NCBI GenBank assembly: GCA_016708725.1
Contig: JADJFE010000034.1
Span: 8,981 to 72,980 of the forward strand
DNA: 64,000 nucleotides
Direction of reading: 5' to 3'
Source of the DNA: Candidatus Aalborgicola bjergmarkensis
GTDB lineage: Bacteria; Pseudomonadota; Gammaproteobacteria; Burkholderiales; Burkholderiaceae_C
Position numbers and translations under genes: made by a program. Shown here piece after piece: positions 26,264-35,121 of the stretch (within the stretch, counting starts at the first letter, position 1; the number at the start of each line of letters is the position of its first letter). Under the pieces are notes generated by a model. That model saw only the letters and a program-made list of their open reading frames with translations, searched no databases and was not told where the DNA came from.

Positions 26264-29200
26264 GCACTATTCTTGATGCAGCCACTTTTCCGCTGTGGGG
26301 CAGCCGTCTGATTGAAGCCAGCGCGGGCACTGGCAAGACCTGGACGATTGCCGCGTTGTATGTGCGTCTGGTCCTCGGGCACGGTACGGGCAGCGACCCG
26401 GAGCAGCCCGTGCGGTCCTTGCGGCCTGCGGAAATACTGGTCATGACGTTTACCCGTGCCGCCACCCGCGAATTGTCGGATCGGATTCGTCGGCGTTTGT
26501 TGCAGGCTGCTAGCTGTTTCCGTGGCGAAATCGAGCCGGAAGTCCAGGACGATTTATTGCGCGAACTGCTTGCTTGCTATCCCGAGGGTCAGGCGCGCGA
26601 CGGCGCCGCCTGGCGATTGGCGACGGCTGCCGAGAGCATGGACGAAGCGGCGGTGCTGACCATCGATGCCTGGTGCCAGCGCATGTTGCGCGAACACGCC
26701 TTTGATAGCGGCTGCCTGTTTGACGAGGAACTGGTCGCCGATGAACAGACCCTCGTGCGCGAGGCGGTGCAGGATTATTGGCGCCAACAGTGCTACCCCC
26801 TGGCGGGCGATGATCTGGAGCGGGTTCTGGCGCTGTGGGGCAGCGTGGATGCGCTGTTTGCCGATATGCGCACGCTCATCAACCAGTCCATTCCCGCGCA
26901 GGCAGGCGTGGATACGCTGGCGCAGTGTATGCAGGCGCACATGCAACAGCAGCAGGCGGCATTGCAGAGTCTGAGCGTGGGTTGGGTCGAACGCGCCCAG
27001 CATATGCAAGACTGGCTGGATGCCCAGACTGCGCCCAAGGTGTGTGACTGGGATCGCAAGAAACTCGCCCCGACCAACTACCGCAAATGGTTGGGCACCT
27101 TGCGCCAATGGGCCGCAGCGCCAGATGCCGGGCCGCTGGAACTGACGCCCGCAGCCTGCGCGCGTTTGCGCCCGGAAGGCATCATGGAAGCGCGCAAACC
27201 TGCCGCGGCGGCTATCGTGCTGCCAGACTATTTTCAGCAGTTTGCCGAGCTGCTGGAAGGCTATGCGGCGCTGCCCGATCACACGGTTGCCATGCGCTGG
27301 CATGCAGCAGCCCACATCGCCGCGCGTATTGACCGGCGCAAGCGCCAGATTGGCAGCTTTGGTTTTGCCGACATGTTGCGGCGGCTGGACCTGGCCCTGG
27401 CCGGAGCCAATGGCGCGCAGTTGCGCAGCCGCATCCTGATGCGCTACCCGGTGGCGATGATCGACGAATTCCAGGACACGTCCCCGCTGCAATACCACAT
27501 CTTTGACCAGATTTACCGCACCCAGGACAACGATCCGGCGACGGCCTTGCTGTTGATCGGGGACCCCAAGCAGTCGATTTATGGCTTCCGTGGCGCCGAC
27601 ATTTACAGCTACCTGCAGGCGCGCCAGGCCACGCAGGGGCGTCACTACGTGCTGGGCACCAACCACCGCTCCACACACGCGCTGGTGGAGGCTGTGAACC
27701 AGTGCTTTGGCCGTGGGGAAGAGCGTCTGGCGCAGGGTGCCTTCCTGTTCCGGCAAGGGGCAAGCAATGCGCTGCCTTTTGTGGCGGTGCAGGCACGTGG
27801 TCGGGCCGAACAATTCCAGACGCAAGCGGGCACGGTGCCTGCCATCACCATCACCCACGATCTGGAGCTGCGCAGCAAGGAAGACAGCACCAAGCGCTTT
27901 GCCGCGCGCTGTGCCGAGCAGATTGTTGCCTGGCTCAACGACCCCCAGGCGGGCTTTTCCCGGCAGGATGCACCTCTTTCTCCCTTTGTGCGTTTGCAAC
28001 CGGCGGATATGGCCGTACTGGTGCGCACGGGCAAGGAGGCATTGGCCGTGCAACGTGAATTGCGTTTGCGCGGGGTGGCTTCGGTGTATCTGTCCGATCA
28101 GGATTCGGTGTTCAACAGCGATGAAGCGCGTGATCTGGTGCACTGGCTGCGTGCGGTGGCCGCGCCGCTGGACGTGCGGCTGGTACGCGCCGGGCTGGCC
28201 ACCCGCACGCTGGGCCTCAGTCTGGACGAGCTGGCTTTGCTTGCGGCCAGCGATGAGGCGCTGGATGCACGCAGCGAGCAGTTGCGCAGCCTGCACGCCA
28301 TCTGGCAAAGCCAAGGCGTGCTCACCATGTTGCGCCAGACGCTGCATCAGCTGAATTTATCGGCACGCTGGTTGAACGAGCCGGGTGGCGAGCGGCGCAT
28401 GACCAATTTTCTGCATCTGTGCGAGTTGTTGCAGGCGGCCAGTTTCCAGCTCGACGGCGAGCAGGCGATGATTCGCTGGCTGGAGTCGCAAATACAGCAA
28501 GCCCAACAAGGCAGCGCCAGCAGCGAAGAGCAGGTTGTGCGCCTGGAAAGCGATGCCGATCTGGTCAAGGTGGTAACGGTTCACAAGAGCAAGGGGCTGG
28601 AATACCCAATCGTGTTTCTGCCCTTTGCCTGCAGCTTTCGGGCCGTGGAAAGAAAGTACACGCGGTTTGTGAATCTGGCCGATGAAGAAGGGAAAAGGGA
28701 GCTGCACTTGCAGTTCAGTGATGAGCAGCTGGCACGTGCCGACCAGGAGCGCCTGCGTGAGGACTTGCGGCTGTTGTACGTGGCCTTGACCCGCGCCCGC
28801 CATGCGGTCTGGATGGGCTTTGCCGCCTTGAAAGTAGGCAAAAGTGCGGACTGCCAGACCCACAGGAGCGCAGCCGGCTACCTGCTGGGCGGGCCAGACC
28901 CCCTGGAGCCACAGGACTATCTGGACCAGCTCCAGGAGTTGGCGGCAGCGCACGCGCAGATACATATCCAGCTGCGCGCCGCTGTGCCAACTTCGCCCCA
29001 GACCGCACTGCTCCCGCGTGCCGCCCCGTGTGCGTTGCGTGAGCCGGTGCAATACACGGCCCGTTTCGAGCGCAACTGGAGCATTGGCAGCTTTTCCGCC
29101 CTGGTTCGCGCCCTGGCCGCACCTGTGCCGACGCTGCAAACCACCGCATCTTCCAACCGCATTGACGAGGATGAGCAGCTTGCCACTATTCCAATGTTGC

Positions 29201-29958
29201 CGCCCGTTCTTGCCGTCCCTGCCATCGAAGTGGCTGTCTGGCACCGCTTCATGCGTGGCGCGGTCGCTGGTAACTTCCTGCATGATCAGCTCGAATGGCT
29301 GGCAACGGAAAACTTCGCGCTGGAAGGCAATGTCGCACTGGCCGAGCGCTTGCGCAGGCGCTGTGCATCTACTGGATACGATGAACAAGCCGATACCGTT
29401 GTGCATTGGTTGACCGAGATTGTGCACACGCCCTTGCCGGGTGTCGGTGCAACGCTACGAGAGTTGCAGCACTGCTTGCCGGAAATGGAGTTCTGGCTCC
29501 CCAGCGAGCGCCTCAAGGCGGTGGCGGTGGATGCCTTGTGCCAGCAACATCTTTTGTCGGGCCGTGCGCGCCAGGCACTGCCTGCACGTGAATTGCACGG
29601 CATGCTCATGGGTTTTGCCGATCTGGTGTTTGAACACGCAGGACGTTACTGGGTGCTGGACTACAAATCGAACTTTCTGGGTGACAGCGCCAGCGCCTAC
29701 CACCGGGACGCGCTGGAAGCGGCCATGGCCGAACACCGCTATGACGTGCAGGCCGCACTGTATATGCTGGCCTTGCACCGCTTGCTGCGCTTACGGCTGG
29801 GTTCGGACTACCTGCCGCAGGAGCATCTGGGCGGGGCGGTTTATCTGTTCTTGCGCGGCATTGATGGCCCTGAGAAGGGCGGCTATCTTGTTGCACCCTC
29901 GGTGGGGCTGCTGGATGCACTCGATACCCTGTTGAGCGCCGAGGAGGCCAGCGTATGA
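26260..29958 (+). CDS. recB: RecBCD helicase-nuclease subunit RecB
   Basis: 1232 residues. A UvrD-type helicase domain carries Walker A EASAGTGKTW (~20-29), TFTRAATREL, motif II MIDEFQDTSPLQ, GDPKQSIYGFRGAD, TVHKSKGLEYPIVFLP and LYVALTRARHA. The C-terminal nuclease domain has VLDYKSN with Asp1134 and Lys1136. It unwinds 3'-5' and performs the nuclease cuts of exonuclease V. ATG 26260 overlaps the recC stop and its own stop overlaps the recD ATG, so the three subunits are made coordinately. Confidence 0.96.
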   Translation: MSTILDAATFPLWGSRLIEASAGTGKTWTIAALYVRLVLGHGTGSDPEQPVRSLRPAEILVMTFTRAATRELSDRIRRRLLQAASCFRGEIEPEVQDDLLRELLACYPEGQARDGAAWRLATAAESMDEAAVLTIDAWCQRMLREHAFDSGCLFDEELVADEQTLVREAVQDYWRQQCYPLAGDDLERVLALWGSVDALFADMRTLINQSIPAQAGVDTLAQCMQAHMQQQQAALQSLSVGWVERAQHMQDWLDAQTAPKVCDWDRKKLAPTNYRKWLGTLRQWAAAPDAGPLELTPAACARLRPEGIMEARKPAAAAIVLPDYFQQFAELLEGYAALPDHTVAMRWHAAAHIAARIDRRKRQIGSFGFADMLRRLDLALAGANGAQLRSRILMRYPVAMIDEFQDTSPLQYHIFDQIYRTQDNDPATALLLIGDPKQSIYGFRGADIYSYLQARQATQGRHYVLGTNHRSTHALVEAVNQCFGRGEERLAQGAFLFRQGASNALPFVAVQARGRAEQFQTQAGTVPAITITHDLELRSKEDSTKRFAARCAEQIVAWLNDPQAGFSRQDAPLSPFVRLQPADMAVLVRTGKEALAVQRELRLRGVASVYLSDQDSVFNSDEARDLVHWLRAVAAPLDVRLVRAGLATRTLGLSLDELALLAASDEALDARSEQLRSLHAIWQSQGVLTMLRQTLHQLNLSARWLNEPGGERRMTNFLHLCELLQAASFQLDGEQAMIRWLESQIQQAQQGSASSEEQVVRLESDADLVKVVTVHKSKGLEYPIVFLPFACSFRAVERKYTRFVNLADEEGKRELHLQFSDEQLARADQERLREDLRLLYVALTRARHAVWMGFAALKVGKSADCQTHRSAAGYLLGGPDPLEPQDYLDQLQELAAAHAQIHIQLRAAVPTSPQTALLPRAAPCALREPVQYTARFERNWSIGSFSALVRALAAPVPTLQTTASSNRIDEDEQLATIPMLPPVLAVPAIEVAVWHRFMRGAVAGNFLHDQLEWLATENFALEGNVALAERLRRRCASTGYDEQADTVVHWLTEIVHTPLPGVGATLRELQHCLPEMEFWLPSERLKAVAVDALCQQHLLSGRARQALPARELHGMLMGFADLVFEHAGRYWVLDYKSNFLGDSASAYHRDALEAAMAEHRYDVQAALYMLALHRLLRLRLGSDYLPQEHLGGAVYLFLRGIDGPEKGGYLVAPSVGLLDALDTLLSAEEASV

Positions 29959-31982
29959 ATACGGGCATGAACAACGCATTGACCGTACTGGAGACCCTGC
30001 GCCAGTGGAGTGAGACAGAGTGGTTGCGCCGCATAGACAGCGCACTGGCCGGATTTGTGGCCGAATGCGACCCTGATGCCGCGCCCGCGCTGCTGGTGGC
30101 GGTCGCCGTGCTGGCGCATATGGAGGGTCGGGGGCACACCTGCTTGAACGTGAACCCCCTGGTGGGCGACCCTAACAGGCTGCTGGCTTGGCCAGGCGAA
30201 GCCCAGCAGGCCGTGAACGGCTTGTGGGCCACTTTGCCCCACGGTCTGGCAGACTGGCTGGCAGCGCTGCGCGCCAGTCCCGTGGTGCGCCTGATCGGGC
30301 GGGATACCGACACGGGGCAGATGCTGGTGCTGCTGGACGACGTAGCGGAGCCGCGCCTCTACCTGCGCCGCTACTGGAATTACGAATGCCTTGTTGCGCA
30401 ACACTTCTTGCAGCGTGCGGCCCGGATGCGCGCAGTGGATGGAAATGCAGCGGCACACTGGCTGGAGCGCCTTTTCCCTGATACCCCTGCTGCCGCATCC
30501 CCGGATACATCCCCAGACGGCGTGAATTGGCAAAAACTGGCGTGTGCTATCGCCTTGCGTGGGGGCTTGAGCGTCATTACCGGCGGCCCCGGAACCGGCA
30601 AAACCTACACCGCTGCGCGTTTGCTCGCCTTGCTGTTTGCGCTGGAGCCTCAGCCGGAATTGTTGCGTGTGGCGCTGGCTGCTCCTACGGGCAAGGCCGC
30701 AGCCCGACTCAAGCAGTCGATTGACTCTTCTCTGACCGAATTGCATGCCCGGCTGGGCCAGCAACTCGATTTGCCGATGCTGACGCAACGCATAGGTGCC
30801 GCGCGCACCCTGCACGCACTGTTGGGCGCCAGACCGGATACACGGCAGTTTCGCTTCCATGCCAGCCAGCCGCTGGATGTGGATGTGCTCATCGTTGACG
30901 AGGTGTCCATGGTCCATCTGGAGATGATGGCCGCCTTGCTCGATGCCTTGCCACCCGGTGCACGGGTCATTTTTCTGGGCGACAAGGACCAGCTGGCATC
31001 GGTGGAGGCTGGCTCGGTGCTGGGGGATATTTGCCGGGATGCCGAGTCGGGCAACTACCACGCCGACACCGCCGCCTACATCGCACGGGTGGCGCGGCAA
31101 ACCCTGCCGGGCGCGTACCGGGCGCCGCAAGATGGCCGCCACGCATTGGCACAGCACATCGTCATGCTGCGCGAAAGCCGCCGCTTTGGTGGCCCCATCG
31201 GGCAGCTGGCACTGGCCGTCAACCAGGGTGACGCACGTGCGGCATTGGAGCTACTACGCACTGACAGTACGCTTGCCTTGTGTGCCGACGAGAACGCGCA
31301 ACCGGCGGCGGTTGTGCGTCTGGCACTAGAGGGGCGCAAGGGCAACGATGTGTGCTACCGGCAATACCTGCGCTGTCTTGCCAACCGGCCCGCCGTGCGT
31401 GATGTACGCGATGCGCAGGATGTGCAAGTGCACACCGCCTGGGTGAAAGAAGTCCTGGGTGCGTTCGAGCGTTTTCGCTTGCTGTGCGCGGTACGTGAAG
31501 GGGACTGGGGGACGATCCGGCTCAACCGTGCGGTGGAACAGGCCATGGCGCACGCCGGACTGCTCAAGCCGCGTGGCGAATGGTATGTCGGGCGTCCGGT
31601 CATGGTCACACGCAACGACCCGATCCTGGGTGTATTTAACGGCGACATCGGAATCGCCCTGCCATCCGCCAGTGCGGACGCTGGCTTGCGTGTGTATTTT
31701 GCCGAAGGCGACCAGCTGCGTTCGGTCGGCGTCAACCGTTTGCCGTACGTGGAAACAGCCTTTGCCATGACGGTACACAAAAGCCAGGGCTCGGAGTTTG
31801 AACATACGGCGCTGGTCCTGCCCGATTACGGGGGGGCGCTTGTGAGCCGCGAACTGGTTTACACCGGCATCACACGCGCACGCCAGGCGTTCACTCTTTT
31901 GGCTGGCGCTCCAGGTTTGCTGGCGCAAGCCGTGCAGCAACGCACCCAGCGCGCCAGCGGGTTACGCAATATGCTCCTATAA
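29955..31982 (+). CDS. recD: RecBCD helicase subunit RecD
   Basis: 675 residues. An N-terminal domain precedes an SF1 helicase core with Walker A TGGPGTGKTYTAAR (~residue 209), motif II IVDEVSMVHLEMM, and the C-terminal TVHKSQGSEFEHTALVLP and YTGITRARQAFTLLA. It is the 5'-3' motor of exonuclease V. It is the last gene of the recCBD operon; no clear hairpin terminator follows, and the intergenic repeats at 31982 begin directly after its stop. Confidence 0.96.
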   Translation: MNTGMNNALTVLETLRQWSETEWLRRIDSALAGFVAECDPDAAPALLVAVAVLAHMEGRGHTCLNVNPLVGDPNRLLAWPGEAQQAVNGLWATLPHGLADWLAALRASPVVRLIGRDTDTGQMLVLLDDVAEPRLYLRRYWNYECLVAQHFLQRAARMRAVDGNAAAHWLERLFPDTPAAASPDTSPDGVNWQKLACAIALRGGLSVITGGPGTGKTYTAARLLALLFALEPQPELLRVALAAPTGKAAARLKQSIDSSLTELHARLGQQLDLPMLTQRIGAARTLHALLGARPDTRQFRFHASQPLDVDVLIVDEVSMVHLEMMAALLDALPPGARVIFLGDKDQLASVEAGSVLGDICRDAESGNYHADTAAYIARVARQTLPGAYRAPQDGRHALAQHIVMLRESRRFGGPIGQLALAVNQGDARAALELLRTDSTLALCADENAQPAAVVRLALEGRKGNDVCYRQYLRCLANRPAVRDVRDAQDVQVHTAWVKEVLGAFERFRLLCAVREGDWGTIRLNRAVEQAMAHAGLLKPRGEWYVGRPVMVTRNDPILGVFNGDIGIALPSASADAGLRVYFAEGDQLRSVGVNRLPYVETAFAMTVHKSQGSEFEHTALVLPDYGGALVSRELVYTGITRARQAFTLLAGAPGLLAQAVQQRTQRASGLRNMLL

Positions 31983-32036
31983 ATATAGCTGCTACCGCTT
32001 GTTACATAAGGCGTGTAGCCAGATTTACCTTGAATT
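31982..32036 (+). repeat. Dispersed intergenic repeat, short copy (left arm)
   Basis: Contains TATAGCTGCTACCGCTTGTT, then AAGGCGTGTAGCCAGATTT, related to the copy at 7826. It faces an inverted relative at 32112-32166. Together they frame a ~75-bp spacer and could form a long hairpin after recD. Confidence 0.65.
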
Positions 32037-32111
32037 TTGCCCTTCAAAACGGGTCAAGTCGATGCTGATGCCGCCATGAGGCATCAAAACGGGCCGTTTT
32101 CGGGTTTTTTG

Positions 32112-32166
32112 CATGGCAAATTGGGCTGTAAGCCTTATGGGATAAGCGAGTGCAGCTATTTTATCA
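32112..32166 (-). repeat. Dispersed intergenic repeat, short copy (right arm)
   Basis: The minus strand reads AAAATAGCTGCACTCGCTTA, then CCCATAAGGCTTACAGCCCA, the same family as 31982-32036 but inverted. The rest of 31983-32325 shows no gene; it should hold the promoter of the chemotaxis cluster, which I could not place. Confidence 0.6.
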
Positions 32167-32325
32167 GGAGCACTTTGGCTTGGAGTATCCCGGATACTGT
32201 CACAAATCCATCTCTCTCAGGTGTTTTTCCGGCTGAACTCAGGTGTTGACCTGATACTGTTGCCTTCGGGTTGGGACTACAGTGTGTGCCACGTGGCAAA
32301 TCACATGGTAATCAGGGGGGGGAAC

Positions 32326-32742
32326 GTGACCATCCGAATACTGTTGGTGGATGACAACAGGACTTTTTTGACGGCAGTCAATAATTTCCTGTTGACGCTA
32401 TCTGGCGTTGAAGTTGTAGGTCAGGCGTATACAGGAAAGACTGCTTTGGCTTTGGCTGCCAAGCTGGCTCCTGATTTGGTCTTGCTGGACATCGTAATGC
32501 CTGAAATGAACGGACTGGAGGTTGCTGCTGCGCTGCGCGCAATGGCGACTCCACCCTACATCGTGTTTCTTTCCATGCACGACAGTGAGTCCTACCGTGC
32601 CGCCGCGCGCGAACTTGGCATCTGGGGGTACGTGGGCAAGGGCGACTTCGTGCTAGATTTGATACCTTTGATTGAAAGTATCACCCATGAACTGGAAACT
32701 AGGCCTGCACGGCATCCGGTTTCTGCAGGGACACCGCTATGA
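32326..32742 (+). CDS. Stand-alone response regulator receiver protein
   Basis: 138 residues and only a receiver domain: LLVDDNRTF acidic pair, phospho-acceptor Asp55 in VLLDIVMPEMNG, conserved FLSMHD segment and Lys in GYVGKGDF. There is no output domain, so it acts through protein contact like CheY. I chose GTG 32326 because AGGGGGGGG lies immediately upstream; ATG 32305 would lengthen it by 7 residues. Its stop overlaps the start of the MCP-like gene, suggesting the two proteins work together at the head of the chemotaxis cluster. Confidence 0.85.
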   Translation: MTIRILLVDDNRTFLTAVNNFLLTLSGVEVVGQAYTGKTALALAAKLAPDLVLLDIVMPEMNGLEVAAALRAMATPPYIVFLSMHDSESYRAAARELGIWGYVGKGDFVLDLIPLIESITHELETRPARHPVSAGTPL

Positions 32743-33890
32743 AACCATTGAGCCGAACCAAAGAACCTCTCTATTACCCCATTGTCCTGGCTGCGGCGGG
32801 AGCCCTGGTTATGGCATACACCGGTGATTTCCAGTGGGATGCACTCCTTGGCGCCCTGGTTTTGATCGCGTGTGGTGTCACTGCCGGTCGATTACTGTTG
32901 GCGCGCCAGACAGATATGTTGGACACCCTTGATCGCATTGTTGCCGATCAGCAACGTTTTGGCGACGAAGTGGCCCCCGTCTGGAGTCGGCATATCGACT
33001 CGTCGCGTGAACAGATGGAAACCGCCATTACCGAGATTTCGCTGCGTTTTGCTGGCATTGTGGACAAGCTGGGTGTGGCGGTGCGCACCGCCAATCTGGA
33101 AACCGATACGCTGTCCGGCAGTGATCACAGCCTGCTGGCCGTTATCACTCGCGCCGAGGCCGAACTCGGCAACATTGTCGAGGCGCAGCAAGCGGCTACT
33201 GCCAGCATGTTGAAAATGCTGGAAAAGGTTGAAGGGTTGAACGGTTTCACCTCTGAGTTGAAGGAAATGGCGCACGATGTTGCCAAAATTGCGCAGCAAT
33301 CCACGTTGCTGTCGCTGAACGCCGCGATTGAGGCTGCGCGTGCTGGTGATCTTGGTCGTGGCTTTGCCGTGGTGGCAAAAGAGTTCCGCATGTTGTCCAA
33401 CCGGTCGGGCGAAACCGGACGCCATATCGCGGAGAAAGTCGGCATTATCAGCTCAGCCATTGGTGAGTCGAGTAGCATGGTGCGTGAGTCGGTGCGTGAA
33501 CGTGAAGACCGCGCCCAAGCCATATCCGCCACCATACACAGTGTCATTAGCGATTTCAAGAACGTTACCGGTGCGCTGGAACACTCCAGCACTTTGCTCA
33601 AAGAAGAAAGTACAGCGATTCATCGGGAAATCAGCCAGTCACTGGTCGAGTTCCAGTTTCAGGATCGGGTGGCGCAGATTTTGAATCTGGTGCGCAAGAA
33701 CATTGAACATTGGCCGAATTTTCTGCAAGAACTGCAGCAAAGTTTCGAGCAGTCCGGCGTGCTTCCTCCCATGGACCCGGAAGTCTTGCTTGACGAGCTG
33801 AAAAAAACCTACGTCATGGCCGAACAGCATGTTATTCATGCCGGTGGGACCGTTGAGAAGAAAGCCGATGATGAAATTACCTTCTTTTGA
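32739..33890 (+). CDS. Methyl-accepting chemotaxis-type signalling protein
   Basis: 383 residues. Two short hydrophobic segments near the N-terminus (PIVLAAAGALVMAY; LLGALVLIACGVTAG) have almost no periplasmic loop, so it probably senses membrane or cytoplasmic signals. The signalling hairpin is recognisable (AQQSTLLSLNAAIEAARAGDLGRGFAVVA) but the flanking methylation helices are short. The C-terminal ~130 residues are unlike standard MCPs and include FQFQDRVAQILNLV, a segment seen in proteins with a CheZ-like or dephosphorylation-linked tail. It is coupled by ATGA to the receiver gene upstream. Confidence 0.82.
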   Translation: MKPLSRTKEPLYYPIVLAAAGALVMAYTGDFQWDALLGALVLIACGVTAGRLLLARQTDMLDTLDRIVADQQRFGDEVAPVWSRHIDSSREQMETAITEISLRFAGIVDKLGVAVRTANLETDTLSGSDHSLLAVITRAEAELGNIVEAQQAATASMLKMLEKVEGLNGFTSELKEMAHDVAKIAQQSTLLSLNAAIEAARAGDLGRGFAVVAKEFRMLSNRSGETGRHIAEKVGIISSAIGESSSMVRESVREREDRAQAISATIHSVISDFKNVTGALEHSSTLLKEESTAIHREISQSLVEFQFQDRVAQILNLVRKNIEHWPNFLQELQQSFEQSGVLPPMDPEVLLDELKKTYVMAEQHVIHAGGTVEKKADDEITFF

Positions 33891-33917
33891 TCCCTTTGCC
33901 ACTCAGGAGTGCATACG

Positions 33918-34304
33918 ATGAATATCGAATGGAAAGACAGCTATCTAGTTGGCGATGGACGCATTGATTCTCAGCACCGGCATTTGTTCAAGCTTGCCGA
34001 TCTGGTGGTGAACGCGCCGGATCAAAACGAATTTCGCCTGGCAGCCATGCAACTGTACGGTTACATGCGCACCCATTTTGCGGACGAGGAAATTCTGATG
34101 CGTACAAGCAACTATCCGGCATACCATGAGCACCAGCAACTGCACAACGAACTGCTGACACGTTTTAATGCCATCAGCCACAGTTTTGCTCAGGGTGTGT
34201 GGAACAAGGATGAGATATTGGCATTCATGACGACATGGCTGCTGGAACACATTGGGCAGGAGGACGCAAAAATTGCGGCTTATATCCGGCAGCAGTCGCC
34301 CTAA
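33918..34304 (+). CDS. Bacteriohemerythrin
   Basis: 128 residues with the diiron ligand pattern of hemerythrin: His20 in IDSQH, His53 and Glu57 in HFADEE, His72 and His76 in HEHQQLH, and His111 with Asp116 in HIGQED. It binds O2 reversibly, storing or sensing it. AGGAG lies 8 nt before ATG 33918. Its place between an MCP-like gene and cheY suggests that the cluster responds to oxygen, which is inference from context. Confidence 0.92.
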   Translation: MNIEWKDSYLVGDGRIDSQHRHLFKLADLVVNAPDQNEFRLAAMQLYGYMRTHFADEEILMRTSNYPAYHEHQQLHNELLTRFNAISHSFAQGVWNKDEILAFMTTWLLEHIGQEDAKIAAYIRQQSP

Positions 34305-34376
34305 TCACCCTAGCCACACACAGCTTTACCGTTTCACCTCTTTGAAAAGACAATTTAGCTACATCAGGAAAGTACC

Positions 34377-34745
34377 ATGGCAAAAACCATCATGATTGTG
34401 GATGATTCCGCTTCGATTCGCACCGTTGTTGGCATCGCGTTGCGCGGTGAAGGCTATACCGTCATTGAGGCCATCAACGGCAAGGATGCGATTGACAAAC
34501 TCACCGGGCAAAAAGTCAATTTAATCATCAGTGATGTCAACATGCCCATCATGGATGGCATCACCTTTGTGGCCAACGTCAAGAAGATGCCAGCCTACCG
34601 CTTCACGCCCATCATCATGCTCACCACCGAGTCTGACGAAGCCAAAAAGCGTGAGGGCCAGGCTGCCGGTGCCAAGGCATGGGTGGTCAAGCCCTTCAAG
34701 CCGGAGCAGATGCTGGGCGCGGTGCAAAAGCTCTGCCTTCCATAA
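34377..34745 (+). CDS. cheY: Chemotaxis response regulator CheY
   Basis: 122 residues, single receiver domain. Acidic pair in IMIVDDSASIR, phospho-acceptor Asp53 (ISDVNMPIMDG), TTE at 83-85, and Lys105 in WVVKPF. Phosphorylated by CheA, it would bind the flagellar switch or another output. It lies upstream of the STAS gene and cheA on the same strand. Confidence 0.92.
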   Translation: MAKTIMIVDDSASIRTVVGIALRGEGYTVIEAINGKDAIDKLTGQKVNLIISDVNMPIMDGITFVANVKKMPAYRFTPIIMLTTESDEAKKREGQAAGAKAWVVKPFKPEQMLGAVQKLCLP

Positions 34746-34772
34746 ACGCAAACAGATTCGGAGACTTTTTCC

Positions 34773-35108
34773 ATGTCACGCAAAGCTGCTCCTGCCATGA
34801 CCCCCATCAACTTGCGCATCGAGGGGGAATTGGGTATTTACCGCGCCGAAGAGATCAAACGCGCCTTGATTGACCCGCTGCGTGCGGGCGTGCGGCTGGT
34901 GGTTGATCTGGCTGCCGTGACCGAAATCGACACCTGCGGGTTGCAGCTTCTGATGCTGGCCAAACGCACGGCCCAGGCAGTAAACGCCGAGCTGCAACTG
35001 GTTGCACACAGCCCGGCGGTAGTCGAAGTGTTCGAACTGCTCAACATTGCTGCGTTCTTTGGCGACCATCTGGTCATGGAGCCAAACGCCAAGTCTAAAA
35101 AGAACTGA
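34773..35108 (+). CDS. STAS-domain protein (anti-sigma factor antagonist-like)
   Basis: 111 residues. It fits the STAS fold: INLRIEGELGIYRAEEIKRAL at the start and LVVDLAAVTEIDTCGLQLLMLAKR around the usual phospho-site. The usual Ser/Thr near the D-[ST]-[SA]-G-L position appears as DTCGLQ, so Thr could be the modified residue. STAS genes of this kind recur beside cheA in non-enteric chemotaxis clusters; their role there is unclear. It lies 13 nt before cheA. Confidence 0.87.
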   Translation: MSRKAAPAMTPINLRIEGELGIYRAEEIKRALIDPLRAGVRLVVDLAAVTEIDTCGLQLLMLAKRTAQAVNAELQLVAHSPAVVEVFELLNIAAFFGDHLVMEPNAKSKKN

Positions 35109-35121
35109 AGGGAAGTCTGCC

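Noticed and set aside
26554..28347. 597-codon open frame antisense to recB
   Set aside because: RecB is certain on the other strand; the antisense product is a composition artefact.
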